Part shown: positions 47,853 through 59,300 of the stretch, one piece after another | Layout: the number at the start of each line of letters is the position of its first letter | How positions within the stretch are numbered: position 1 is the stretch's first letter | From: Sanguinoderma infundibulare | Taxonomy: Eukaryota > Basidiomycota > Agaricomycetes > Polyporales > Polyporaceae | Direction: 5' to 3' | DNA: 64,000 nucleotides | Assembly (NCBI GenBank): GCA_032821775.1 | Contig: JAVLRN010000009.1 | Coordinates: 1,736,001-1,800,000 of the forward strand | The notes under the pieces: generated by a model | What the model was told of the DNA's origin: nothing | The model's database searches: none | What the model saw: only the letters and a program-made list of their open reading frames with translations | Program-made: the position numbers and the translations under genes

Positions 47853-48610
47853 CTATGCAGCCTTCGCCCTGACCAAGGGGACGTCCTCCCCCGCCGAGTA
47901 CACCCACCCGTAGACGACGTTCTCGTCGCGCGCGACGCCGCCCTTGTCCGGCGACGGCCAGTACCCGCGTGCGCCCGGGTACCGCAGGTAGCTCCCGTCG
48001 TCGGTCTCGAGGTTGTCGGCATCGAGATCTGACGGGGAGCGGTTGAGGACGCGGAAGACGCGGCGGGACGTCTGGACGGCGGGCGCCGTGGAGCGCGCAG
48101 GGATGGGCCCCATGACGGGCGTCGAGAACGCGTCGTCGTCTGGGGTCAGCGGGGAAAGCTCCGAGGGAGAGGCAGAGGAGGGAACGAGAGGCGGGGTCGC
48201 GAGAGGGCCCGGGGCTTCGTCACGCTCCTGTCTCTCTGGCGGGGTCGAGGGCGAGCGGGCTCGGGAGGTGGAGCGCTTTCGGAGCTTGAAGATGTCCTCG
48301 ATCGTGTCGGAGCCGGCGATGCGGGTGACGGGGATCGGCAGGTTGTTCGACTCTTTGGCGTGCGCTTGGATGGCCTACGGGACGTGGTGGGTGCGGTGAG
48401 GAGAGATACAGCATGTGTGCGCATTCGCGGGGAGTGGGTGCTCACCTTGGCCATGAGGAAGCCAGACATGCCGAAGAAGACGAACATCATGAGTGCTCCG
48501 AGCAGTGCCGGAGTTGTGGTTGTCATCGTTTCGTCGACCACGAACACGTCGCCAACGGTGTGCCCGACGAGTACACTTGCGCCGTTGGTGAGGTGGAGGG
48601 AAGCTTCCAT
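47853..48610 (-). CDS. Hypothetical single-pass membrane protein
   Basis: Two exons: 48446-48610 and 47853-48374 (71-nt intron, donor GTGAGC, acceptor CGTAG); 228 aa. I do not recognise the family. A short N-terminal part with no cleavable signal peptide is followed by one transmembrane segment at about residues 34-54 (ALLGALMMFVFFGMSGFLMA). Then comes a cytosol- or matrix-like tail rich in Ser, Pro, Arg and Asp, ending with a conserved-looking stretch (YLRYPGARGYWPSPDKGG, then VYGWVYSAGEDVPLV). Phases agree and both exons look coding. The function is unknown. Confidence 0.7.
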
Positions 48611-49317
48611 GGATGACCGGAGACTGGGAGAGAAGAGCTCTAGATCAGGAACGTGTCAGCCAGAAGGTCCCGTACGTCACATAAACGGCGTCGCTCACTC
48701 GGAAGTCACAAGCAGTGCAGAGTGAAGCGTGAGCGCAGTGAAGCAGAAGGTATGGATAAACGATGGAAAGCTGTTGACCCTAGGAGCCTCCGAGGCCTAA
48801 CGCACACGACGAGACAAGTGGTGATGGAGAGGGCGATGTCGAGAACCAAGCTGGTGGGGAATTAAATTGGAGGCCATTTTGAACTTCAGGAGGCTGACCG
48901 TATCGATGACCATGACAGCCACTTGGGTTGCCAAGTTGTGTTCCCAGAGGTTACCGGTTACCGGTTAGCCATGACGTCGCGATCGCGACTATGTGCTCCT
49001 TCAAACAACGGAAACAATGTCAGTGCGCGAGTAATGCCCTGCAGCGGCCACAAACGGACGGACCTGGGCGTTCGTCGGAGCGTCGCGATAGGGCGAGCAA
49101 TTAGCGTCAAACACCGATTGATTGCTTCGAATCTGCTTCGAATACGCATCCCTGGATGTCCCTGGTCCAGGTGATTGCGACACCGCCACCGATGACGGTT
49201 TGGCTGCCGGTTAATACACCCAAGCATTGCTCGCGAACGTGCGGATTGTATCTGTGATTACTCCAACATATATTGTTACAACATTCGTCCGTTACACCAT
49301 TTGCGCGGGGGGTGGTT
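48611..49317. other. Intergenic (0.7 kb)
   Basis: Promoter side of the membrane-protein gene. It contains a short direct repeat GTTACCG GTTACCG GTTA (about 48949-48966) and, 10 nt further, the palindrome GTCGCGATCGCGAC (48976-48989). No gene is seen. Confidence 0.45.
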
Positions 49318-49902
49318 TCACAGCAGGCTCCTGAGGATGCCGTCTCCCTCAACAAGGATACAAGGGCCGCCGTAGATGACCTTCTTCTCAAGCCCGTTCT
49401 CCTTGATGTAATTGACCACAGCCTCGTCTTCGGCACCAGGCTGAAGCCACACAGCGGGGATGTCGAGCGTCTTCGCTTGCTCGAGGACGCCAAGAGTGAT
49501 CTAACATTGGGTTCTCATTTCCCCGATCTCGCGAAGAGAACGGACGGTACATACCTTCGGGGGCGTGATGATGCTGATGGACGTCTCAGAGGGAGAAGAC
49601 AGGTCGCCGATGGAGCGGATGGTCTTCAAACCTTCGAGTTCGTCTTCTTTCTGTAATGGGAAACCATGAGATGCGGGCCGCGGGCATTGCAAGCAACATA
49701 CCGGATGCACCGGAGTAACGTCCTTCTCCCTCGCCTGGTACCACTTCAGGACCTGCCGAGTCCATTCAGAACGCCTTCAAGCATCGCCAAGTTCGGAGAA
49801 ACGCACCTTCGTCCCGAATTTGGTCTGGTCCTTCGAAGCACCAATGACCGCGTACTTCGGCGAGGACAAGAAGGTCTTCTGGATTTCGGTCAAGCTGGAC
49901 AT
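49318..49902 (-). CDS. CoA-binding domain protein (YccU family)
   Basis: Four exons: 49807-49902, 49702-49752, 49555-49650, 49318-49500; 141 aa, the usual family size. It is a single Rossmann-like CoA_binding domain, with KYAVIGASKDQTKFG at the nucleotide loop, SISIITPPK, and ITLGVLEQAKTLDIPAVWLQ then VWLQPGAEDE and the terminal GPCILVE. Proteins of this family resemble the CoA-binding part of succinyl-CoA synthetase but lack catalytic domains. Their cellular role is not well known. The gene is divergent from the cysteine synthase gene, 828 nt between starts. Exon phases are all zero and consistent. Confidence 0.88.
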
Positions 49903-50730
49903 TGTTCAGAATATCCCGGAGTGCGTTGAGAGACCAGAGGATTGTTGAGAGAACCGTGCCGGAGCCATCAGCGATACGCCTCTGGGTATTTGAGGATCCT
50001 CACATCCGGAATGGGGTCATGGATTTCGCCGAGGTCGAAGGGGAGGAAGAGAGCGCAAATCGCGTCATTATTGGAGCACGTACAGAGTTATGAGACAGCG
50101 GAAGATAAACGGAACATGTCCTGAGCACGTTCATTGCCCTTCGGTGACAACTCTTGACAATCGCAGACGTCGCAGCAGCACACAGGCTCAGCGTCCTAGC
50201 TTAGATAGCTGCCGCCGTTGCAGCAATCAGCGACAAGCCTGGGATGGCATCATTTTGCATCGGCAAACCGGCCCTAAACATGGGTGGTCCGTGCGCACCG
50301 CCCGCCGTATAATTAGGCCCGCCGGAGATCGTTGCACCTCATACTTACCTTGATGGCACAAGCCCCTTCAGGTACCTGGGTTTGTGGGCCGTGGGAGCCT
50401 CTCATAGCACGGCGACCCTGTCCCCAGGGGGATCTTGCGGTTTGTATGGGCTTCGGCTCATGCACCGTCTCAATATTTTCCTGTCCTGCTTCGGCCCTCG
50501 GGCTGGGCAGGCCATTATTTTTTGTCGGTTTGTTGTCCTAACCCTAACCTTATGGCACATCGTGTAGATTAGATTGCGCTATATCTGGAAATATGACCTC
50601 ATCTCTTTAACTGTACACTCGACGCCCACGACTCTTGTGTGCTTGCCACCGCCAGTTCACTTGGCGCAATCCACACCATAGAGTCATCTGCTTTATCTTC
50701 TGGTTATTGTTCTTGGACTAGCTTGCTTGG
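49903..50730. other. Intergenic, divergent (0.8 kb)
   Basis: Shared promoter region of the CoA-binding protein gene and the cysteine synthase gene. No strong motif is recognised. A single telomere-like CTAACCCTAACC at about 50539-50550 is too short to mean anything. Confidence 0.45.
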
Positions 50731-52813
50731 ATGAGTCTTTCTGGCGTGCTTGACAGATTGCCTACAGCATCATCAGCGAAGCATTTATTCTATGGCGTCC
50801 TCATTGGAGTTGCACTGTCGCTAACGACAACATCTGTAAACAACTACCTCCGGGAACGCAAACAGAATACCTCTCCAACAGCCTTTGAACCTCGGCCCAT
50901 TGAGCTACGAAGCGATGAGGTTGTAGACAGCATTACTGGTTTGATTGGTGTGTATGCGTTCCGCGAGCAGTGCTTCTTGCTCCCCTAAGCCGAAAATCGC
51001 TGATTGTACACGTCAGGCAATACTCCACTGGTCCGAATCAACTCCCTCAGCAACGCCTTAGGCGTTGAGATCTTGGGGAAGGCCGAGGTGACCCTCGCGT
51101 TGCAATTGTCCCCCATGCGGTTGGTGGCTCATTCACAATACAGTTCATGAACCCAGGCGGCAGCGTCAAAGACCGTGTCGCATTGCGCAGTAAGTAATTG
51201 GCCATGCCGTGGTTGTATGGGAATACGCTAACGGTTCGAAAACAGTGATCACGGATGCGGAAGAACGTGGCCTGTTGCACCCTTATACTGGATCTCGTAT
51301 CTTTGAAGGCACCGTTGGCTCCACAGGCATCTCCATCGCAACGATCGCTCGTGCAAAGTACGGCTCCTGTTGTGTTGTCAATATAGTTGGCGACTGACGT
51401 AGGACCCACAGAGGTTATGAAGCTAGTACGTTCACGTCCAAAATCCGTGCCAACAACCTACGGCTGACAACATTGTTCAGCGATCATCATGCCGGACGAT
51501 GTTGCAGAAGAGAAGGTCAAGGCACTGCTGGCGCTTGGGGCGCACGTTGAACGCGTTCGTCCCGCGAGCATCGTCGATAAGAAGCAGGTGAGGTTTATCA
51601 CCCTCCAGAACTTCGATACTGTTTTAACCCTATCTTTTCAGTTCGTTGTGGGTGATTGTACGGCAGTCCTTTGAAGATTACCTTCTCACAGCGTCCTGTA
51701 GAACCTTGCCCGTGAGCGCGCAAAGCACTTCGGTGCTGAAGAGGCACGGGATCCTACAAAGGCTACGCCAACACACCGCGGCCACCTTATCCAAACGTTC
51801 TCCTCCTCTGTTGTCGTCACGACGACGGCAGATGATGCTTTAGCCGATGGGACATTGACCTCCCCAGAAGAAGAGAAGGAATTCGAAATGAAACCGAGAG
51901 GGTTCTTCGCTGATCAGTTCGAGGCGCGTCGCCATTCTATCGTCTCGACCGTCACCGTCTGACGAGCGCAACAGAACCGGAGCAACTACCGCGCCCACTT
52001 CGAAGGCACTGGGCCCGAGATCTGGCGGCAGACGAGCGGTTTCATCGACGCGTTCGTCTCCGGCGCCGGCACCGGCGGCACCCTGGCCGGGACAGGGCAG
52101 TACCTGAAGAGCAAGAAACAAAGCATCGTTGTAGCGATGAGCGACCCCGAGGGCAGCGGCTTGTTCAACAAGGTAAAATATGGCGTCATGTTCGACCGCA
52201 AGGAGGCGGAAGGCACGAAGAGAAGACACCAGGTCGACACCGTCGTCGAGGGCATGTGAGTGTTTGTCGACTTCGCGCGCTGGATCGAGGAGCGGCTGAG
52301 CACTGGAAATCGTCAGCGGTATCAATCGACTCACGCAGAATTTCGAGCTTGGTCTTCCGATCGTCGACGATGCGTTCCGGTACGTTCTTTCCGTGCGATC
52401 ACCGAGATCAATGTTCACAGTGCTCATGCTGGCGTGGAGCGTGTCCGACGAGGAGGCCGTTGCGATGTCGCGTTACTTGGTTCACCACGACGGACTCTTC
52501 CTGGGCTCGAGCAGCGCGTGCAATCTGGTCGCTTGCATTAGGCTCGTCAAAAAATTGGGGTGGAACAATGGCGAGCGAATCGTCACGATCTTGTCAGTCC
52601 CACGCCGTGGCATGCTGAGACCCGACGCTGACCCGTCTGAGTAGGTGCGACTCGGGCAGCAGACACTACTCCAAGTTCTGGTGAGTGGACGTCATGGGGG
52701 TCAGAGCAGGCAGATAACTGAGAGCAATCTTCAGGAACGACGATTACCTTGCGAAAGCCGACATTGCCGTCGACATGCACCTCGTAGACCGGATCCTCGC
52801 CGGAGATGCATGA
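50731..52813 (+). CDS. Membrane-anchored cysteine synthase (Mcy1 / cysteine synthase 2 type)
   Basis: Thirteen exons: 50731-50947, 51017-51087, 51144-51189, 51246-51357, 51412-51425, 51481-51587, 51642-51647, 51702-51923, 51975-52255, 52317-52379, 52440-52592, 52645-52680, 52735-52813; 468 aa. It is a PLP-dependent fold type II enzyme, making cysteine from O-acetylserine (or a related activated serine) and sulfide. Seen: GNTPLVRI, the PLP lysine K105 in NPGGSVKDR, the phosphate loop EGTVGSTGIS, DQFENRSNYRAHFEGTGPEI, the Gly-rich VSGAGTGGTLAG and GSSSACN. The N-terminus has a hydrophobic stretch at about 16-36, matching yeast Mcy1, which sits in the mitochondrial outer membrane. Oddities are a 14-nt exon, a 6-nt exon (51642-51647, coding Phe-Val) and a GC-AG intron (51924-51974). 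Confidence 0.92.
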
Positions 52814-53240
52814 ACATCGAAACGGGACCCCTAACCCGTCCCACGTCACTCCAACTATTCGCTTCGAGATAAGACGCGTGTACGCAGATGACGGATGTTC
52901 GCAATGATAGTATACAGATGCGATAATCTACAGCCAGTATAATGAACAGCACGATAGCAACAAGGACTCGGACAGCGGTGTATAAGGTATGCAAGCAAAG
53001 AAGAGATCGAACAGGTCCACACCCCTCCCACCTAGCCAGGCCCAGGCCAAGGCAGCGTGGGCAAGGCACTCTGCGAGCTCGACGAGCCCAGAGGGGCGGT
53101 CGTAAACGGAGGCGGCCTTGGTGACACACGTGCTAACGAGTCCTTGCTCGGTGACGCGCTTAGCGACGGGGTTGCGGTCGGTCGGCTGTGTACAACGTTG
53201 AATCGCCCAAGTCAGCTTTTCCATCCGGGACAGGCTGGTA
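52814..53240. other. Intergenic, convergent (0.4 kb)
   Basis: Shared 3' region of the cysteine synthase (plus) and ADA2 (minus) genes. Nothing is recognised in it. Confidence 0.6.
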
Positions 53241-55751
53241 TCAGTTCGCGAGGTGCACCGACCTCGCATCTCCTGGGACGTTGCTGGAAGCAGTGCCCGC
53301 GGCAGCAGCCGCGGCTGCGGCGGGGACGTCCATCGAGCCAACCTTGAGGAAGCCGGCCTGGACCAAGAAATCCCACACCCGGCTGGTCTTGTTGACGTCG
53401 ATCTTGACGAGATCGCGTGCCTCGCGACGCCGCAACTTCCCGCCGCGTCGCGCGTACTCTCGCACAAGCGTCTCCTTGATGACGAGATACGGCTTTGGAA
53501 GGATGCGCAGCTGTGAACAGAGCGTCTGCTCTTCGGGCGTGAGGAGGTGCAGGGCCGGGCTGTTGGCGAGGTTGAGAGGCGCGGCTAAGGTGACGATATA
53601 AGCATAGATTGATGGCGATAGATAGAGAGACGTGGACGTACGCATTTTCCGGGCTGGGGGCCCCGTTCCCGAGGCGCCCGACGGGTTAAGCTTGGGGGTT
53701 GCTTCTCGTTCGTGGTCCCCATCCAAACTTCCACGACGCGGATCAGGGCCATTAGACGCACGTCCGCCGGCTAGCCTGCGTTCCGAGTAGTAATCGCGTG
53801 CGGCCATGTTTGATTTGACGTTGGCCTTCTCATCGTCATAAGCATCTGGAGTCCGGACTAGGTAGGAGAATAAAACGACTCACCCGCTTTATCACATCCG
53901 CATCGTACTTTTCAATATCGGCAGGTGTGCGGAGCCCCATGCGTCGGTAGTGTTGCAGTTCCTGGATCCGCTTTCGAAGCATGTGTTCGTCTACGTGAAG
54001 GCAATGAGTCATGTGCGGACCAAGGCCAGGGTTATGGGCGTCTGGAGGTAGAAATACGTACAGAGGATGTCCGCCTGGAAGTGCTCGAAGTCCTCTGCCG
54101 TCTGTAGCCGTGCGAACGGTCGGAGTCGGTGGAGGATATCTTTCTCTTCTTTTTGCCGCTTTTTGTCCGCCGCTTGCATCTAGACGCCGCTGTAATGAGC
54201 AACGTGTGGCAGGAAGAGACCCCTCAAGCCTGCATGCAATCCGATAAAGACTACCATGAATACCTTTACCATCCTCTTCTCGAAGCCCTGCGTAAAGAAC
54301 AGACCTCACTGTGAAAGGACTGTGTTCGGCTACAAAGATATTTGTGGTCGTCGCGGAGGAGGATGGCAAGGACATTCATCCTTTACTGAAGTCTTTACAG
54401 AACTTGGGCCGAGGTACCCTGAGCCTCATAGTGAGGTTGGCGTTCTACTCACCTGCTTATAATTGAGAAGTCCTCTGTCGAACATGATGCTTTTTGCCTC
54501 GTGTCGCTTGTCAACGCGTTGGTAATAAGTCTCGAGTAGCGTAAGCTTGAAGGCAAGGGACTCTTGAGTCTCGTATGGCGGGGGCTGCGTCTGCTCGTCG
54601 CCATCGTCCGCCTCGTCCTCCTTCTTGTCATCCGGCTTCGAACTGAGATCACGTCGAGGTGTGTCGCCGTTGGAGTGGTATCCGTTGACGACGCCGTTGA
54701 CGAGCCCATTGGGCATCCGTTTTCCGGCGAACGCGTCCTTTGCCAGCATCGACGCCTTCATCTCCTCGGCCCACTTCGCACGCGCCTTCACGTCCTGGTC
54801 GTTCTCATCCTCGGGTATTTGGTCCCCGCCCCACTCCAAACACACACCGAACTCGAGATCCTTGACCATGTCTTCCGCCTCGTTGTCCATCTCGTGCTCG
54901 AACTCGAGTCGACCGGGGAGGAATGTCGCCACTTCGTGTACACCGGGGGCAGAGACGGGCGCGACCTTGTGTGGCGGAGGGGCACTGGTCGTCATGGCAG
55001 ATATTCGGCGCCGCTTCCTCTCTTGGAACTCAGCGGGGTCAATGTCGAAGTCGACGTCCATGCGCTACAAAATGCGGGAGGTAGAGTGTAAGCGGGAGAG
55101 AGGGCAGGCGCTAAAGCGAGGGTTGACGCACAGGAAGGGGCCAATTGGGGGAATCTATGTAAACAGAGTAATAGTGTTTTTCCACCTCCTCCTTTGTCCG
55201 TGTCCCGACGTGCTCCGAAATCGCTTGCCAGTTGCCCAGACCTTGGAGGGTGATGCCCTCGAGCAACAACAATTCCCTGACATATGTGAGTGTCATGGTC
55301 GATTCTGAGAGTTGCAGGACGTACTCATCGGCACCCCAGTCCTCGATGAATATGGGGTACGAATGCAATTCCTGGGGCGGGCAGGTGAGTCATGGGGTAC
55401 GCGCGTCCGACGGTTAAGTGACTTACGACGACGCGATAAGCATGGCCCCGCTTGTGGTTGGCGAACTCCTTGCCGCTGCAGAAGCAGGCAGGACAGATGT
55501 CGACGCCGTCGCCGGCCTCGCAGACGGGGTCGGCGCATTTTATTCGGATGGAGTGGGTGAGGTCGCAGGCGCAGCCATCGCACTCGATCTGCAAGCCAGG
55601 CTCGTTGACGGCTGTTACGTAATCAGAGGCGAGGTGCGTGAGAATCCCAAAAGAGGAGGAAGAAAGATGGGCACAAGGTACGAGAGATTCGCTGCAACGT
55701 ACTTTGTATTTCCTCTGGCTGATACTGTCGCTTCCGGTGAGTCACCGTCAT
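53241..55751 (-). CDS. ADA2: Transcriptional adaptor ADA2 (SAGA histone acetyltransferase subunit)
   Basis: Eight exons: 55703-55751, 55427-55611, 55132-55371, 54453-55064, 54062-54179, 53884-53990, 53642-53825, 53241-53584; 612 aa. The domains in order are: a ZZ zinc finger at about 24-75 ([21 protein letters not shown], then DICPACF); a SANT/Myb-like domain at about 90-155 ([22 protein letters not shown], then [13 protein letters not shown]); the central coiled ADA2 region ([37 protein letters not shown]); and a C-terminal SWIRM domain ([29 protein letters not shown]). It couples Gcn5 to nucleosomes in SAGA. Intron 4 (54180-54452) is 273 nt, long for this genome. The acceptor before exon 7 (53825) lacks a good pyrimidine tract and is the least certain boundary. 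Confidence 0.92.
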
Positions 55752-56361
55752 TTTGAGGGAAAAAACGCAACAAATCCACGCAGAACTGGCCGCTCGAGGA
55801 TAGGTCCTTTGATATGCTGAAGACTTGTAGAAATCCGCAAGGAATCCCGTAGGGACGGTCCCCTAGGCTCGGAATGGTTGCGCACTATCCACAACTGAGC
55901 GCCGCAGGGAGAGTGTTAAACACAAGGAGGCAATAATTCCGTGGGATCGGGGGCGGGTGGTTTAGGATGATGAGGACGTCCTTGTCGACGATGTGGCGGG
56001 ATTCCGCGGCTTCGTGGGCGTGGGCTGATGCAGATGTTGACGGGGGCTTAGTCCGAGGACTCGAGGCCGAGGAATAGGCGAGGAATAGCGTTGTCGTCGT
56101 CGTCGACGGCGGCGGCGACGGAGGGCGTGTGCACTGACGCCGACGTTTCGTAAACAAGGCAAAACAACGCGTTGCACAGGGCGCCTAAAGATGTTTATGC
56201 GAGAGTCTCATTCTGGCGAGGATTTGGCACCTACATCCAGCTCCCCTCAAACTCCCGGTCCCCAGCCTCTACGACTTGCTTACTTTGAAGCCGCTCTTCA
56301 CTGCTGTCCTCCTATTGTACACTACTAGGCTTCACAAAACTAATAGCGGGCTTATAACGAC
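55752..56361. other. Divergent promoter region of ADA2 and CTR9 (0.6 kb)
   Basis: The region separates the start codons of two transcription-machinery genes. It contains a GTC/GGC simple repeat around 56088-56115, which accounts for the open frames on the minus strand. No TATA box stands out. Confidence 0.5.
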
Positions 56362-59300
56362 ATGAACGGCACTACGTCTTCTCCGCCACCTGGGCGGACG
56401 ATCGACATTGAACTCGGCGGACAAGAAGTCATCACCGTCGAGCTAGACAGCCTAGATCCTAACCCGGACGACTTGCTCGAGGTCCTGAAGGAGGCGCAAT
56501 GTAAGGTCTGGATATGGACAAGGCTCGCCGCAGAATACTGGCGTAGGGGACTCCTGGATGCGGCCGAGAAGATCGCGAAGGCAGCACTCCAAGGTGCGCT
56601 GTCTTTTTTTGCTTCTGGCGAAGGAATCTTACCCTGGCGAAGTGCTACAAGACACAGATCCGTCGGTCGGGGGCGTTTCCCCCGTATATTCCTTCTTGGC
56701 GACCCTCATGATTGCCCAGGCGGCGAAGGCACCTAAGCTCATCCTCAATAATGCTAGTGAGTTACAGTACGTGCCTTTATGTTTCGGGTTGTCTTATGTG
56801 GCCTAGTACACGACAGGATGGTGAAGGAGAAGCCGCGCGAGGACTACTACAAGGATGCTACTGCCTTCTTCAACTCGGGAGAGCGCGCGGCAGCGGAGAG
56901 CGGCGAGTCCCATGTGATGCTGTCTTCGCTCACTCGAGGTTCGTGACTGTGAGTCAACAACGATATCGAGACGCTCAGTTCTATGTCGCAGGGATCCTGC
57001 AGCTGAGCTCCGGCCAATGGGATGATGCTGCCAGGACGTTTGACTCGGTACTCTCGGACAAGCCAACGAATGTGGTTGCACTGCTGGGGAAGGCCAAGAT
57101 TGCTTACGCTCGACGGCAATACTCCCAAGCCCTCAAGCTCTTTCAGAGGGTGCTGCAGCTAAATCCAACCTGCCTCCCAGACCCACGGATAGGTATTGGT
57201 TTATGTTTGTGGGCCTTGGATCACAAGGCCAAGGCCAAGGCGGCATGGCAGCGGAGTGTGGAGGTGGTGCGTATGTCAAACCACACGGGCAGGACGGGGT
57301 GACTGAATTGTAAGAACAGAACCCGGGAGAGTGGTCCGCGCAGCTTTTGCTGGGTCTCGAGGCTTTGAACGCTAGCAAGAACGAGGGCCAGTCGGAAGAA
57401 GAGCGACGAGAAGAGTTCCTCACTGGAACTCGCCTGATCGAGCGCGCGTTCAATGCCAACCAGAGGAATTCTGCTGCGGCAAACGCGTTGTGCGAACTTT
57501 TCTTGCAGAAGGGACAGACGAAGATGGCGAGTGTTTTGACTTCTCGGTCATCACATACCAACTCATCTCTTTTTGGGTAGGCGTTGAAGCTGGCAGAGCG
57601 CACAATACAATTTGCCGACGTCAAGGGTATCCTTTGCGATGGCTACATTCGCGCCGGTAGGGTGTCACATCGAGAAGGTTCGCTGCAGGACGCATCATCG
57701 CACTTCACCAGGGCGAAGGAGGCGCGCAAGGACAGCATATTGGCAACTGTTGGCGTCGCGCAGCTCCAGCTGAAAAACGGTGGGCGAGATGAGTGTGCAT
57801 GCGCCGTGCTTTGCTGACCTACTGCCAGACGAGACCCTGGGCGCCATCCACACGCTCGATACCTTTTTGCAGACCCCTCAAAATCCGAAGTCCGTGGAGC
57901 TCATGGCGATGCTCGCGTCAATACGTGCGACATCGCGCCCGGGCATGACAGACAAGGACAAGCTGGAGGAGAAGGGGCGCGCACGGGACTTGTTTGACCG
58001 TGTGTGCAAATCCATCGGTACTTCGAACGATCCTCTGGCGCAGTTGAACGGTCAAGCGCAGAACGTTACTTCGTCTGCGCGGAAACTGGGCGAAGACGCT
58101 GACATGTACATTGAGATCGCAAAGCTCTACCAGGACGAGAGCATCGACCGGATGGAGCGCGCGTACAAACAGGCATTGCAGAACGGTGAAGCGACTGGGA
58201 AGACGGAACCTCGACTTGTCAATAACCTCGGCGCACTGCGACATCTGGAGGGGCATTTCGACGAGGCAAGGACCATGTACGAGACGGCGCTCACGCACGC
58301 TGCCAGCCTCGACCAGTCGACAGCTGAGGCAATGTCAACGTCGATATTGTACAACCTTGCTCGGGTGTACGAAGACCAGTCAGACGTAGCGAAGGCGAAG
58401 GAGGCATACGACAAGCTGCTCACTAGGCATCCGGAGTATGCTGATGGTGAGTGTGTCGGGTGTTTGCTCACGCACGAACGTTCATAAGGCCTCTTCAGCC
58501 AAGCTCCGCCAAGCACAGCTACTCGCTGACCTGAACCATTACAACGAGGCTCACGAGCTCGTCAAGCAAGCGCTCGCATCCCAGCCGAACAACCTCAACC
58601 TCCGGGCCTTTTACACCTACTTCCTCATCCAGTCCAACCAAGCGAAGTATGCCAAGGACTTCGTCTTCCTCACCCTCCGCGACCATGACAAGTACGACGT
58701 CTACTCGCTTTGCGCCGCCGGGTGGCTGCAATACAACCAAGCGCGAGAGAACCGTGACGGCTCCCCCGATGGCACCAAGGATCGCCGGCGCGGATTTCAG
58801 CGCTCAGCCGAATTCTACGAGAAGGCGCTCCAGCTGGACCCCCTATGCGCTGTGGCCGCACAAGGCCTGGCGATCGTCGTCGCCGAAGACGCCCTCGGTA
58901 ACATGGGTGGTGCCCTAGGGCCCGTAGCTCAGGACGAGACCGCGAGGCGACTGAAGAACTCGCGGGAAGCGCTGGACATCTTTGCGAAGGTGCGCGAGTC
59001 GATCAACGACGGGAGCGTCTACTCGAACATGGGCCACTGCTACTACGCGCGGGACGAATACGATAAGGCGATCGAGAGCGTGCGTTACATGTCCCAATTT
59101 CTGCTGTATGGGAGGGTTTGCTGACGGGTTTATTGCAGTACGAAACCGCGTCCAAACGATTCTACAACAACCAGAACGTCCCTGTTCTGCTCTGTCTGTG
59201 CCGAGCGTGGTACGCGAAGGCGAATAAGGACCAGTCGTTCAGCTCGATAACGACGGCGTTGGAGTACGCCCAGAAGGTGATTCCCTTCGCAACAGCCCTG

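Noticed and set aside
47853..49902. Joining the membrane protein and the CoA-binding protein as one gene
   Set aside because: Each has its own ATG and stop, and 0.7 kb without an open frame separates them.
50539..50550. Telomere-like CTAACCCTAACC
   Set aside because: Only about two repeat units; internal to a normal gene-bearing region and expected by chance.
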